A DNA stretch of 64,000 nucleotides, taken from the NCBI RefSeq assembly GCF_004340685.1, contig NZ_SLUN01000022.1, forward strand, positions 31,670 to 95,669. The letters are read 5' to 3'. Both the position numbers and the translations under genes were made by a program. The DNA is from Hydrogenispora ethanolica. GTDB taxonomy: Bacteria > Bacillota > UBA4882 > UBA8346. Positions 38,166-47,092 of the stretch are shown piece by piece (position 1 is the first letter of the stretch; each line of letters starts with the position of its first letter). The notes below the pieces were generated by a model. The model did not search any database. It saw only the letters and a program-made list of their open reading frames with translations, and was not told where the DNA came from.

Positions 38166-38714
38166 TTAAATCGGTAATTCGGTATTTTCAAACAAATGTT
38201 GTTTTAATGCATTAATTTGCCCGGCCAAAGAACCATCGATTAGCTGGTCATCGTGCCGGATAATAATTCCGCCGATGAGGACCGAGTTTACCCGGTATTT
38301 CAGCGAAACTTTCTTTCCCCAGGTCTTGGAGAGCGATTCAGCGATTCTTTGCTTTTCAACATCGGATAAAGGCTGAGCGGAAATCAGCTCGACAATCTCC
38401 TGACCCCATTGTTTAAGCGTGAGATCAATAATATTCTCCATGATCGGAACGAGTAATTTCTCGCGATGCCGATCGATGATCAATTGCAGAAAATTGCTGA
38501 ACTCCAGCGGCGTATCCGTAGGAACCAGCTTAAGCAGGATTTCTTTCTTGCCCTGACTGGGGATCTTCGGATGAGTCAAAAATTCTCGGAGTTCCGAAAC
38601 GCGCAAACTCGCAAGTAATTCTTCCGCCGCTAACTTGACCGGCTCCAGAATATCTCGTTCCTGGGATAATTCCACCATTGCCAGACTGAAACTACGCGCC
38701 GCCTGGGTTAACAT
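38166..38714 (-). CDS. atpH: ATP synthase delta subunit
   Basis: Peripheral-stalk connector of F1, 182 aa, helical N-terminal domain (ARSFSLAMVELSQERDILEP) and a C-terminal part with VNSVLIGGIIIRHDDQLIDG S, the family signature. ATG at 38714 overlaps the end of atpF by 23 bases, typical for this operon. Confidence 0.93.
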   Translation of the reverse strand: MLTQAARSFSLAMVELSQERDILEPVKLAAEELLASLRVSELREFLTHPKIPSQGKKEILLKLVPTDTPLEFSNFLQLIIDRHREKLLVPIMENIIDLTLKQWGQEIVELISAQPLSDVEKQRIAESLSKTWGKKVSLKYRVNSVLIGGIIIRHDDQLIDGSLAGQINALKQHLFENTELPI

Positions 38715-39204
38715 GGTTGGCAGCCCCTTTCTCAATCTGGTCCAGCACGCGTTGAATCAAGAGATCATTGATATCTTTGGACATCCGATCCCCGATCAAT
38801 TTTTCGGTGGCGAGCAACGCCAGAGAAACAGTTCCTTGGCGTAAATCCTGAAGGGCTTGTTTCTGAGCGCGCTCGATTTCTTGCCGGTTTTTTTCGCGCA
38901 GTTGTTCAGCTTCCTGACGTGCTTGAGTCAGAATTTGGTCTTTCAGTTGCTCAGCTTCCACCCGAGAACGTTCGACGATTTGGAAAGCCTCGGCGCGAGC
39001 GTCCTCTAATGTTTTCTTCGCATCATGACTAAGCTTTTCATATTGATGGCGCGATTTTTCAGCTTCCGTGAGATCATGGCTGATCTTTTGGCGCCGTTCT
39101 TCCAAGATTCCCTGGATCGGCTTGTACAGCAGTTTCGTTAAAACCACTAATAAAACCAGGAAGTTAAATGACATCACCAGGAAAGTTCCCAAAGACATTT
39201 CCAT
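38692..39204 (-). CDS. atpF: ATP synthase b subunit
   Basis: A 170-aa peripheral stalk subunit: one N-terminal membrane span (FLVMSFNFLVLLVVLTKLLY), then a long charged coiled coil rich in Glu, Gln, Arg and Ala. AGAGG lies nine bases before the ATG at 39204; an ATG two codons later is also possible. Confidence 0.93.
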   Translation of the reverse strand: MEMSLGTFLVMSFNFLVLLVVLTKLLYKPIQGILEERRQKISHDLTEAEKSRHQYEKLSHDAKKTLEDARAEAFQIVERSRVEAEQLKDQILTQARQEAEQLREKNRQEIERAQKQALQDLRQGTVSLALLATEKLIGDRMSKDINDLLIQRVLDQIEKGAANHVNPGGA

Positions 39205-39245
39205 AGCCGAAACCTCTCAGAGTGTGAATTGATGGTTTGACAGGC

Positions 39246-39485
39246 TTATTTCACTCCGCCAAGCAACATAAAGGCAATAACAACGGCGATAATGGGGATG
39301 GACTCCAAAAGGCCGACGCCGATCAGCATCGATGTGAAGAGACGACCTTCAATTTCAGGTTGGCGCGCCATACATTCCAAGGCCGTGGAAATAACCTTGG
39401 CGTCCGATGACGCGGCGGCAAAACTGGAAACCATACAAATCAGACCGACTGCAATGACCCTAAACTCGTTTAACTCAAGATTCAA
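39246..39485 (-). CDS. atpE: ATP synthase c subunit with an unusual helix-1 motif
   Basis: A 79-aa hairpin proteolipid forming the rotor ring. The RQPE loop (41-44) and the ion-binding Glu61 in LLESIPIIAVV are intact. Helix 1 is unusual: the usual G-x-G-x-G-x-G packing motif reads A23-x-A25-x-S27-x-A29. Ala substitutions at these places are known from alkaliphilic Bacillus and go with larger rings. Ser62 follows Glu61, but the other residues of the sodium signature are missing (Asp28, Ile63, Pro64), so proton coupling is more likely. GGAGG precedes the ATG. Confidence 0.94.
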   Translation of the reverse strand: MNLELNEFRVIAVGLICMVSSFAAASSDAKVISTALECMARQPEIEGRLFTSMLIGVGLLESIPIIAVVIAFMLLGGVK

Positions 39486-39509
39486 TGTAAGACACCTCCG
39501 CAGGTTTGT

Positions 39510-40181
39510 TTAATGAGTTGAGTTATCCTCATGAGATACGGTTAAGCCCGTATAGGATACAGTAAGAACAGTGAAGATGAACGCCTGAATCGCGCCGATG
39601 GCTACGCTAACAAACAGCCATAAAGAAGGAACCAGCACCGGAAAATTCTCGGTCAGTTTTTCAAGCAAAATTTCACCCGCAAAAATATTACCGAAAAGAC
39701 GCAATGCCAGAGTTAATGGCCTAATTCCCAAATCAAAAAGATGGATGATAACAAACGGCGGAAAAGGCTCTAAAAAGTGTTTTAAATGGTTCGCCAGTCC
39801 GTTCTCGCGGATTCCGATATACTGCAGCCAGATGACCCATAAGACGCCCAAGCATAAGGTTACATTCACATCCTTGGTCGGGGAAGAAAGGTGCGGAACC
39901 AGTCCCAACATATTGGCTACCAAAATGAAGAGAAATAAGGAGCCAAAAAAATAAGTATACTTGACACCCGCTTCGCCCAAGCCGCCTTTGACCAAGCCCT
40001 CCAAAAACTCGACTGCCATCTCCATTACATTTTGCCAGCCTTTTGGGATCTTATTTATTTTTCGGGATGCCAGCCATGCTACGATGATTAATGCAGCCAT
40101 GACAATCCAAGTCATCTCCGTGATTCGGAGGTTGACATCCAGTCCAAACCATCGAACCATATCAGCGTGATTTGTTTCCAT
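39510..40181 (-). CDS. atpB: ATP synthase a subunit
   Basis: Membrane subunit carrying the proton half-channels, 223 aa with five to six spans. The essential Arg is in LALRLFGNIFAGE near residue 165. ATG at 40181 follows AGGGA; the open frame to 40220 extends into atpI. It overlaps the subunit I gene by 20 bases. Confidence 0.95.
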   Translation of the reverse strand: METNHADMVRWFGLDVNLRITEMTWIVMAALIIVAWLASRKINKIPKGWQNVMEMAVEFLEGLVKGGLGEAGVKYTYFFGSLFLFILVANMLGLVPHLSSPTKDVNVTLCLGVLWVIWLQYIGIRENGLANHLKHFLEPFPPFVIIHLFDLGIRPLTLALRLFGNIFAGEILLEKLTENFPVLVPSLWLFVSVAIGAIQAFIFTVLTVSYTGLTVSHEDNSTH

Positions 40182-40539
40182 CGGTTTTCCCTGTCTCCAC
40201 CTTGAAATGTCGTGCTTCAATCAAGTTTATTATCGGCAAAAAGAGCAGAAAGAAGAGTAAAATATAAAAATGAATCGATTCAAAGCCAAGCCACCATGCG
40301 CCAAATCGCAGGAAAATAATGACACTAACAATCCGGAAGGCAAATCCCCCCAGAATTCCAATGAGTATTCCCCCAGCGGCGACTTTTTTGAGAAATCGCA
40401 AACGCAACATTTGTACGGCAAAATCTACCGCCAGCAAATTCAAGCCAATGATAATCGCACCGGCAATTCCGTGGATCTGCCCACAAAATAACCACCCGAG
40501 ACTACCAAAGATGAAACCCAGCAGTAGTAAGATAATCAT
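40162..40539 (-). CDS. atpI: ATP synthase subunit I
   Basis: A 125-aa membrane protein with four spans and a short basic tail. Position (between atpZ and atpB), length and hydrophobic profile match AtpI, thought to help c-ring assembly or act as a magnesium carrier. It overlaps the atpZ stop (ATGA) and the atpB start. Confidence 0.8.
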   Translation of the reverse strand: MIILLLLGFIFGSLGWLFCGQIHGIAGAIIIGLNLLAVDFAVQMLRLRFLKKVAAGGILIGILGGFAFRIVSVIIFLRFGAWWLGFESIHFYILLFFLLFLPIINLIEARHFKVETGKTDGNKSR

Positions 40540-40748
40540 TTTTTTCGGCCCGCCCGATACGCGATTGCGAACATTTCATATAAGCCTAAAAATAAACCGA
40601 CGAGTACGCCGGTTGCAGTCATATTATGCAGTCGGTAGTTTTTTTCGATCAAATTGCCCAAGAAATATCCGCCCACCACCATGAAGCCCAGATTCAAGCT
40701 TAGCGACCCGTAGAGGGCTAAATCACGCCAAGTTTTTTTATCTGCCAT
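40536..40748 (-). CDS. atpZ: AtpZ-like small membrane protein
   Basis: A 70-aa protein with two spans (LALYGSLSLNLGFMVVGGYF and the TGVLVGLFLGLYEMF segment), typical of the AtpZ/AtpI putative F0F1-ATPase subunit family. First gene of the operon, with a four-base overlap with atpI. AtpZ with AtpI has been linked to divalent cation transport in alkaliphilic Bacillus. Confidence 0.82.
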   Translation of the reverse strand: MADKKTWRDLALYGSLSLNLGFMVVGGYFLGNLIEKNYRLHNMTATGVLVGLFLGLYEMFAIAYRAGRKK

Positions 40749-40810
40749 TATAAATCACAATCCCATTTATTCAGCATTCCAAGGATTGCTAAAATTTGGT
40801 GCTACCAGTT

Positions 40811-40840
40811 ATCATATCATAAAAGAATTTAAATTGAAAA
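40811..40840 (-). promoter_or_regulatory. Possible promoter of the atp operon
   Basis: On the minus strand TATGAT (rc of 40816-40821) stands 17 bases after TTTCAA, about 70 bases before atpZ. The -35 is imperfect, and a second overlapping TATGAT-like box is present, so the exact site is uncertain. Confidence 0.4.
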
Positions 40841-40951
40841 GCATTTTCGCTCGTTTTACAAAGTGTTTACCTATCCACTCCAAATACACTTCTGAATCGA
40901 TCTTTACTCCAAATCCATATTATAGCTTACCCCATCAGTAGATTGAAAATG

Positions 40952-40982
40952 AAAAAAGCGCATCTCCTTTGGGAGAGCGCGG
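40952..40982 (-). terminator. Terminator of upp
   Basis: On the minus strand GCGCTCTCCC pairs with GGAGATGCGC with one bulge and is followed by six T. It lies 35 bases beyond the upp stop. Confidence 0.85.
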
Positions 40983-41016
40983 TTTAAAGTCTTGATGGTC
41001 GATGGTAAGGAGAGAA

Positions 41017-41667
<651 letters not shown>

Positions 41668-41747
41668 TTACTCCAGCGATGAAATGAAAATGAAATTTAG
41701 GAAAACCGGGTTCATTTATTTTACTAGTTTTTACCACTAGAGCAGTA

Positions 41748-42278
41748 TCAATCCACCGATTCCGGATTGTCTGAGGCCGTTTTAAGCAAGCGTACAACCT
41801 GAGATAAATATTTTTTAATCTGATCGGCGCAGTCGCGGTAAGCGTCCATTCCCAGACCAAACGGATCAATAATATCCAACCCCAAAAACGGCCCCGTCTC
41901 CTCCGCCCCGGCTTGAGGTTCGGACATTCCGGCGAATTCGGCCAAGGTAAAGATCCGCTTACCGGCCGAGGGAAACATCTGGATCAAAATAGCTTTTTGA
42001 TCACGAGTCATGGTCAAGACCAGATCCGCCGAATTTAACAACTCCGGAGTGACCTGGCGAGAACGATGACCCCGCAAATCAATACCCGCCGCTTCCATGA
42101 CGGCTATTGCATGGGAGGAAGCGCCGGTTCCATCGATGGTAGCGATCCCCGCCGAAACTACTTCCATGGTATCCGTTGCGCTAGCGGTTTCTTCCAATAT
42201 CATCTTACGAAACATCGCCTCTGCCATAGGGCTGCGGCAAGTATTGCCGGTACAAATAAATAAGACCTTCTGAATCAT
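41748..42278 (-). CDS. Low-molecular-weight protein phosphatase, YwlE-like
   Basis: A 176-aa phosphatase with the P-loop FICTGNTCRSPMAEAMF at the N terminus and the general acid Asp in IIDPFGLG. The Thr in CTGNTCRS is the residue that in YwlE gives preference for phospho-arginine over phospho-tyrosine, so a protein arginine phosphatase role is likely. AGGA stands somewhat far (11 bases) before the ATG at 42278. It is upstream of upp on the same strand. Confidence 0.82.
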   Translation of the reverse strand: MIQKVLFICTGNTCRSPMAEAMFRKMILEETASATDTMEVVSAGIATIDGTGASSHAIAVMEAAGIDLRGHRSRQVTPELLNSADLVLTMTRDQKAILIQMFPSAGKRIFTLAEFAGMSEPQAGAEETGPFLGLDIIDPFGLGMDAYRDCADQIKKYLSQVVRLLKTASDNPESVD

Positions 42279-42335
42279 CGAAGAATTTGTCCTACTTTCC
42301 CGCATGAAGTCGCTCATGCTGCCCATACTAAAGGC

Positions 42336-42596
42336 ATGGAGTATTTATCGTCCCAAAACCGTATTCATCATGAAGAAAAACAATTGGAATGGCACTTTCA
42401 AAATGAATCCGGCAAACCCTTAACCTTGCAATGCCCGGAGTGTTGTAACACCCGAGAATTCGTGGCGGTAAGCCACGGGTCCGAGTTCATCTGGAGCTGC
42501 CGCCGCTGTGGCTGCAGGAATCATTTACAACTAAAAGATACGGTTCCTGACGTTCAATTTACCTTGGTCAGCCGGGCCTCCACTTTGCCGAACTGA
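42336..42596 (+). CDS. Possible small zinc-ribbon protein (86 aa)
   Basis: Two Cys pairs, CPECC near residue 33 and CRRCGC near residue 55, with aromatic and basic residues between, look like a single zinc ribbon. It is the only plus-strand gene in a minus-strand stretch and its end overlaps the DUF3108 gene by 43 bases. The ribosome binding site is weak and very close to the ATG. I list it as possible, not certain. Confidence 0.4.
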   Translation: MEYLSSQNRIHHEEKQLEWHFQNESGKPLTLQCPECCNTREFVAVSHGSEFIWSCRRCGCRNHLQLKDTVPDVQFTLVSRASTLPN

Positions 42597-43294
42597 GCCA
42601 ATTTTCGGATGATCAGCGGTTGCCGCTCGGCGGTATCCGCCAGAATAATCGTAATTTTGCTCTCATCATTCGTGGCTTGCAGATAGGGCTGATAGGTCCC
42701 GGTTTCCAGTTTTAAAGGCTGATTGATCTCACGCAACGTAAACGTCACCGGTTCAATCTTCCCGTTGGAGTAAAAATTGACCTGATGATGTCCGGGTTTC
42801 AAGTTCTCCTTTCGCAAAAAGAAGGGCAAGGAGAGCCCATCTTGAACAAATCCAGTCAGCTTCAATTCCGTTCGCACCGTCGGCTCGTCATTTCGCGAAG
42901 CCAAACGGATGGCAATCCCCTGTGCGTAATCAAAAGTGACCTCTTCATGCGTTTTTTTCTCTCCGGAGATGACTTCCCTTTTGAGATACCAGGGATATAA
43001 GCCCTCGGCATCCAGGATCAACGTTTCCTGTTCGGAATAGTTGGCCAGATTTTTCACCATGCCGATGGTGTTCATGCTATATTGAACATTGACGATCTCC
43101 CGGTTTTTATAAGTCCCTTTCGAAACCACTTTGATGGTCTGGTCGGCGCCATGAATCATCGATTTTACGACCACGCGGTAGTATAGTTGCTCACCGGCGC
43201 GCGGTTGGTAACCGGCGGCCAACCCCCATCCCGAAGCGGCGCCAAAAAGGAGGAGTAGGCTGAAGAGCGTGATCAACTTACGATACACGGACAA
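42554..43294 (-). CDS. Exported DUF3108 family protein
   Basis: A 246-aa protein with a signal peptide (KLITLFSLLLLFGAASGWGL) and a beta-rich body matching DUF3108, whose function is unknown. Elements such as GEQLYYRVVVKS, NYSEQETLILDAEGLYP and KPGHHQVNFYSNGKIEPVTF fit the family. No lipobox is seen. The family is mostly known from Gram-negative bacteria. A TTG at 43294, or a GTG two codons later, follows AGGGGGG and overlaps the end of the sua5 gene by 17 bases. Confidence 0.75.
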   Translation of the reverse strand: MSVYRKLITLFSLLLLFGAASGWGLAAGYQPRAGEQLYYRVVVKSMIHGADQTIKVVSKGTYKNREIVNVQYSMNTIGMVKNLANYSEQETLILDAEGLYPWYLKREVISGEKKTHEEVTFDYAQGIAIRLASRNDEPTVRTELKLTGFVQDGLSLPFFLRKENLKPGHHQVNFYSNGKIEPVTFTLREINQPLKLETGTYQPYLQATNDESKITIILADTAERQPLIIRKLAQFGKVEARLTKVN

Positions 43295-44312
43295 TGCACC
43301 CCCCTGCGGCTTTTCGTAAACGATTGGCGACTGCCAAGCCGACGCCTTGCGGCTTGACTCCCTCGATCAAAATTTGACTGGCTGCCAATTGGTCGCAAAA
43401 ACGCAACAAATCATACAATCGGGACGCTGCAACCTCCGGGCTCTCCAGCGGTCCCAAATCCAAAACCCACTCATTCCGGTACCGGGTCAGATGCTCGGAA
43501 GAACTGATCACCACGATGCGCTCGGAAGATTTTCCTTGATCGAGCCGGTGATTGATCTCGGCAACCACTTTTTCGGGATCTCCCTCAAATAAAAGGGCCG
43601 GTGCTTGCGGGGCATAATGGCGGTACTTCATTCCCGGTGCTTGTGGATGTTCCTGGTTATCGGGGTTCGCCACGGCCACCCTTTCTCCCAATGCTTGTTC
43701 CAGCATCTCTTTGGTTACGGAACCCGGCCGCAGGATCACCGGGTCGGGCTCCAGCTTGATCACGGTCGACTCGATCCCGGCCGGACAGGGGCCGGCATCG
43801 ATGATATACTCCACTTTCCCGAACAAATCCTCCACCACGTGAGAGCCCTTGGTGGGGCTCGGACGTCCCGAAAGGTTGGCGCTGGGCGCGGCGACCGGCA
43901 CATCCGTCAATCGCAGCAAAGCTTGGGCCACCGGATGGGATGGCATGCGGACCGCGACCGTGTCCAGCCCCGCGGTAACCACCCCCGAGACCAGAGAACG
44001 CTTTGGAAAGATGATCGTTAAAGGTCCCGGCCAAAAGGCTTTCGTCAGGCATTCGGCTTTGGAGGATACCTGGGAAACCAAAGATGATAACTGCTTGACG
44101 TCCCAAATATGGACGATGAGCGGATTGTCTGACGGCCGGCCCTTCACGGCAAAAATCTTCAGCAAGGCGTTTTCATCATTAAAAACCGCTCCCAATCCGT
44201 AAACGGTCTCGGTGGGGAAAACCACCAAACCGCCTTTTTTTAATGTCTCGGCCGGAGCGATAAGTGATTCGGGATGGAAAGATGATTGAGTGTCTATAAC
44301 CGAAGTATTCAA
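43278..44312 (-). CDS. Threonylcarbamoyl-AMP synthase (Sua5 type)
   Basis: Makes threonylcarbamoyl-adenylate for the t6A modification of tRNA. The YrdC domain (about 20-210) has GGLVVFPTETVYGLGA, KGRPSDNPL and VAAPSANLSGRPSPT; the C-terminal Sua5 domain contains GMKYRHYAPQAPALLF and ends near residue 344. A TTG at 44312 with AGGTG eight bases upstream is the start. It is translationally coupled to the DUF3108 gene. Confidence 0.94.
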   Translation of the reverse strand: MNTSVIDTQSSFHPESLIAPAETLKKGGLVVFPTETVYGLGAVFNDENALLKIFAVKGRPSDNPLIVHIWDVKQLSSLVSQVSSKAECLTKAFWPGPLTIIFPKRSLVSGVVTAGLDTVAVRMPSHPVAQALLRLTDVPVAAPSANLSGRPSPTKGSHVVEDLFGKVEYIIDAGPCPAGIESTVIKLEPDPVILRPGSVTKEMLEQALGERVAVANPDNQEHPQAPGMKYRHYAPQAPALLFEGDPEKVVAEINHRLDQGKSSERIVVISSSEHLTRYRNEWVLDLGPLESPEVAASRLYDLLRFCDQLAASQILIEGVKPQGVGLAVANRLRKAAGGCIVRVS

Positions 44313-44420
44313 ATATATTCACCTGATTAAGTGTGCCAATGACGCAAAAAACCTTAATTCATATTATTTAACATGAATATCGATTATCCTGCAAAAAAAG
44401 GACTAATTTTTTATGAAAAT

Positions 44421-46604
44421 TCAGGAAAGCTCGCTTTCCCAGCGGGCCTTGTGTTTCAATAGTACAGCTTTGATCATGAGGTAATCGATCTCTTCCGGCA
44501 GCCGTTCCTTGATGGGCCGTAAATACCGGGGGCCCACTTCATCTATTTTGCTGAGAATCAGCGCTTCATATTCCTCAGGGATCAAGCAACTCCAATCGAT
44601 CGTCATCCCTTCCCCGGCGCACCGAAGCAAGTGTTCCTGAACGGTCAGGAGTTTCAAGTTGCGTACTTGCGCGATTTTGTCCATAGCATCACCTTGCCGG
44701 TGCATTTCAAACGTAATCAGATGACTCGGCGCACCGGCTGCCCGTGCGGCCGGTGGCGGGGCAGCGGTCTCCGCCGCCCCGCCTCGGTTTGGAGTCCATT
44801 CCGCTTCGGGTGGGATCTCATTCAGATAAGCGCGGATGGCTTCCAGAAATTCCGCGCCGTATTTATTGAATTTGAACTCGCCCACGCCTTTCACGGCCAG
44901 CATCTTGGACCGGGTGTTCGGCCGGCGCTGGCATAGCTCGCGGAGCGTGCTGTCGGAGAAGATCAAATACGGCGGCAGGTTCTCCCGTTCGGCGATGGTC
45001 CGGCGCAGGCGGCGCAGGATCTGGAAGAGCGAGTCATCCCCGACGCTGTTCGCTTGGAGCGGAACCTGTTTCGGGACGATGCGCTCCAGGCGCACTTGCT
45101 CTTCGAGAACCTTTCGCCCTGAATCGGTCAGTTTTAAAACCGGGTATTGACCATCACTCTGCCTCAGATACCCCTCTGTCACCAGCCACCCGACCAGTCC
45201 CTGAATCTCCGATTGCGGGTACTGCTGGGCCAGCGCCCCAAACCGTGGTAACCGCTCGAAATGATTATCGCGCACTTTTTTCCCCCGGGAGCCGCTCAGG
45301 ACTTCGACCAGAGTCCGGACTCCAAAACGCTCCCGCAAATCGATCAGGCAGGAAAGGATGGTGTGCGCCGCCGCGGTGACATCTTGAACCTCCCGCTCAT
45401 TGCCGCAGTTCGAACAGGTTCCGCACTCCTCCGGGGCGTCGGATTCCCCGAAATAATTCAGGATAAAATGGCGCAGGCAACGGGAGGTCTGGCAGTATTC
45501 GACCATGGACTGCAGTTTTGCCATTTCGTACTTGCGGCGTTCCGGATGCGGCACCGATTGTTCGATCAAAAATTTTTGGAGTACGATGTCTTGCGCGCCA
45601 AAGAGCAGGATGCATTCGGCGGGTTCTCCGTCACGGCCGGCCCGGCCCGCTTCCTGGTAATAGGCTTCGATGTTTTTCGGCATATTGTAATGAATGACAA
45701 AGCGGACATTCGATTTGTCGATGCCCATTCCAAAAGCGTTGGTCGCCACCATCAGCCGGAGGTTGTCATAGATGAAGTTTTCCTGGTTGCGTTTACGTTC
45801 GGCATCGGCCATTCCGGCATGGTACTTCCCGGCGGTCAAACCGTTTTCATTCAGAAAATTGCAGAGTTCCTCAGTCTCTTTGCGGGTGGCGGTATAAATG
45901 ATGCCCGCCTGCTCAGCCCGGGCGGTGACATACTCCAGTATAAACTGCCGTTTCTCCTTGCCGCGCAGCGTGCGGACGGCCAGGTGCAAATTCTCGCGGT
46001 TAAAGCCGGTAACAAAAATCCTGGGATCAGCCAGGCCCAATTGTCTCACGATGTCTTGTTTGATTTCCGGAGTGGCGGTGGCGGTAAAGGCGGCGACGAC
46101 CGGCCGTTGCCCGAGTTCTTGCAGGAAGGGCCCGATCGCGAGATACGCGGGGCGGAAATCATGCCCCCACTGCGATACGCAATGAGCCTCGTCGATTGCC
46201 ACCATGGACACGGGCAGCGTCGTCAGCAGTTGCCGGAAGGACTCGAGCTGCAAGCGCTCGGGCGCGACATAGAGCAGCTTGTAGCGGCCGGCGCGGGTCT
46301 CGGCCACGCGTTTGCGAACCTCGCTATAGCTCAGGGAGCTATTGATATAAGCCGCGGCAATTCCCAAGGTGCCCAAGGCATCGACCTGGTCCTTCATCAA
46401 CGAAATCAACGGTGAAATCACCAGCGTGATTCCGGGCAGTTGCAAGGCGGGAATCTGAAAACAGAGCGATTTGCCCGCGCCGGTCGGCATGATGACGAAC
46501 GTATCCTTGCCGCTCAGAATGCTGGCAATGATCGACTCCTGCCCCGGACGGAATGAATCATATCCGTAATATTTCTTCAAAGTGAGTTTGGCTTGTTCGA
46601 GCAT
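44421..46604 (-). CDS. recQ: ATP-dependent DNA helicase RecQ
   Basis: A 727-aa 3'-5' helicase. Helicase motifs run from FRPGQESIIASIL and the Walker A PTGAGKSLCFQIPALQL, through DEAHCVSQWGHDFRPAY, to the second RecA domain with VIHYNMPKNIEAYYQEAGRA GRDG. A zinc-binding CGTCSNCG and winged helix follow, then an HRDC domain (about 530-600) and an extra C-terminal helical region of about 100 residues with an HTH look. GGAGG precedes the ATG. Confidence 0.95.
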   Translation of the reverse strand: MLEQAKLTLKKYYGYDSFRPGQESIIASILSGKDTFVIMPTGAGKSLCFQIPALQLPGITLVISPLISLMKDQVDALGTLGIAAAYINSSLSYSEVRKRVAETRAGRYKLLYVAPERLQLESFRQLLTTLPVSMVAIDEAHCVSQWGHDFRPAYLAIGPFLQELGQRPVVAAFTATATPEIKQDIVRQLGLADPRIFVTGFNRENLHLAVRTLRGKEKRQFILEYVTARAEQAGIIYTATRKETEELCNFLNENGLTAGKYHAGMADAERKRNQENFIYDNLRLMVATNAFGMGIDKSNVRFVIHYNMPKNIEAYYQEAGRAGRDGEPAECILLFGAQDIVLQKFLIEQSVPHPERRKYEMAKLQSMVEYCQTSRCLRHFILNYFGESDAPEECGTCSNCGNEREVQDVTAAAHTILSCLIDLRERFGVRTLVEVLSGSRGKKVRDNHFERLPRFGALAQQYPQSEIQGLVGWLVTEGYLRQSDGQYPVLKLTDSGRKVLEEQVRLERIVPKQVPLQANSVGDDSLFQILRRLRRTIAERENLPPYLIFSDSTLRELCQRRPNTRSKMLAVKGVGEFKFNKYGAEFLEAIRAYLNEIPPEAEWTPNRGGAAETAAPPPAARAAGAPSHLITFEMHRQGDAMDKIAQVRNLKLLTVQEHLLRCAGEGMTIDWSCLIPEEYEALILSKIDEVGPRYLRPIKERLPEEIDYLMIKAVLLKHKARWESELS

Positions 46605-46803
46605 CGTTCCTCCAAAAGCAGAGCATTACCAAATATATCGGCTGCGCAGTTTTTCTGCGGGATGTGCAATCCTCGCCAATGAACGGTTGAAAGCCGCTTC
46701 GGACCTCCTGCCCGTCCATCGGAAGCGCCGGCGAACGTTTGTTCTTTCATCAAGATACCATAGATCCGCGGCCTTGTAAAGTTGGCCCGAGCCCGATCGC
46801 CCC

Positions 46804-47055
46804 GGGGCGAAACTCCTTTTCACCATTGATTCCCAGGCAAGAACCGCCCTGGGGCGGGCATGAAAAATTTCGGTTCAGGCAAGCGGCGCGCTGATCCGGG
46901 GCGGATTGGCCCGGAGCGGGGACGAACCTGCCCGCTCCGGCGCGATAACCGCCCCCGCCGGGGCAACGGTTGCCCCTCCGAGTGCCGCGGCTGCCCCGGC
47001 CAAGGCAAAAGACGCCCGGGATCAGGCGCTCGATCCCGGGCGGTAGAAAGCATCC
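46804..47055. repeat. Tandem array of about 12 units with a 21-bp period
   Basis: GC-rich units of 21 bases, for example GCCCGGAGCGGGGACGAACC T at 46909 and GCCCCCGCCGGGGCAACGGT T at 46951, keep register from about 46804 to 47055 with decay toward both ends. The gap lies between recQ and the aldo-keto reductase gene, both on the minus strand. No unique spacers occur. Confidence 0.8.
46820..47053 (-). CDS. Arg/Pro/Gly-rich heptad-repeat protein of unknown function (77 aa)
   Basis: Not recognised. After a short N-terminal MLSTARDRA come seven-residue units of the pattern P-x-x-G-(R/Q)-x-(L/R), for example PDPGRLL, PWPGQPR, PRRGRLS, PRSGPIR and PAPGRFL. The product is strongly basic. ATG at 47053 has GAGGGTGA nine bases upstream; the frame is open back to a GTG at 47068. 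It starts about 40 bases after the aldo-keto reductase stop on the same strand. In this frame Pro1 varies silently (CCT/CCC), but Gly4 is always GGG, so support for coding is weaker than for the ORF at 28.9 kb. Confidence 0.4.
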   Translation of the reverse strand: MLSTARDRAPDPGRLLPWPGQPRHSEGQPLPRRGRLSRRSGQVRPRSGPIRPGSARRLPEPKFFMPAPGRFLPGNQW

Positions 47056-47092
47056 GTTTCACCCTCACGGCGGAGTTATCTTTATCAAAAAC

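Noticed and set aside
39246..39485. Sodium-dependent ATP synthase from the Glu-Ser pair in the c subunit
   Set aside because: Only Ser62 fits; the Gln in helix 1 and the Thr after Ser are missing and a Pro follows, so proton use is more likely.
45261..46415. 384-codon plus-strand frame opposite recQ
   Set aside because: recQ motifs are intact on the minus strand, so this long frame is a shadow of a GC-rich gene.
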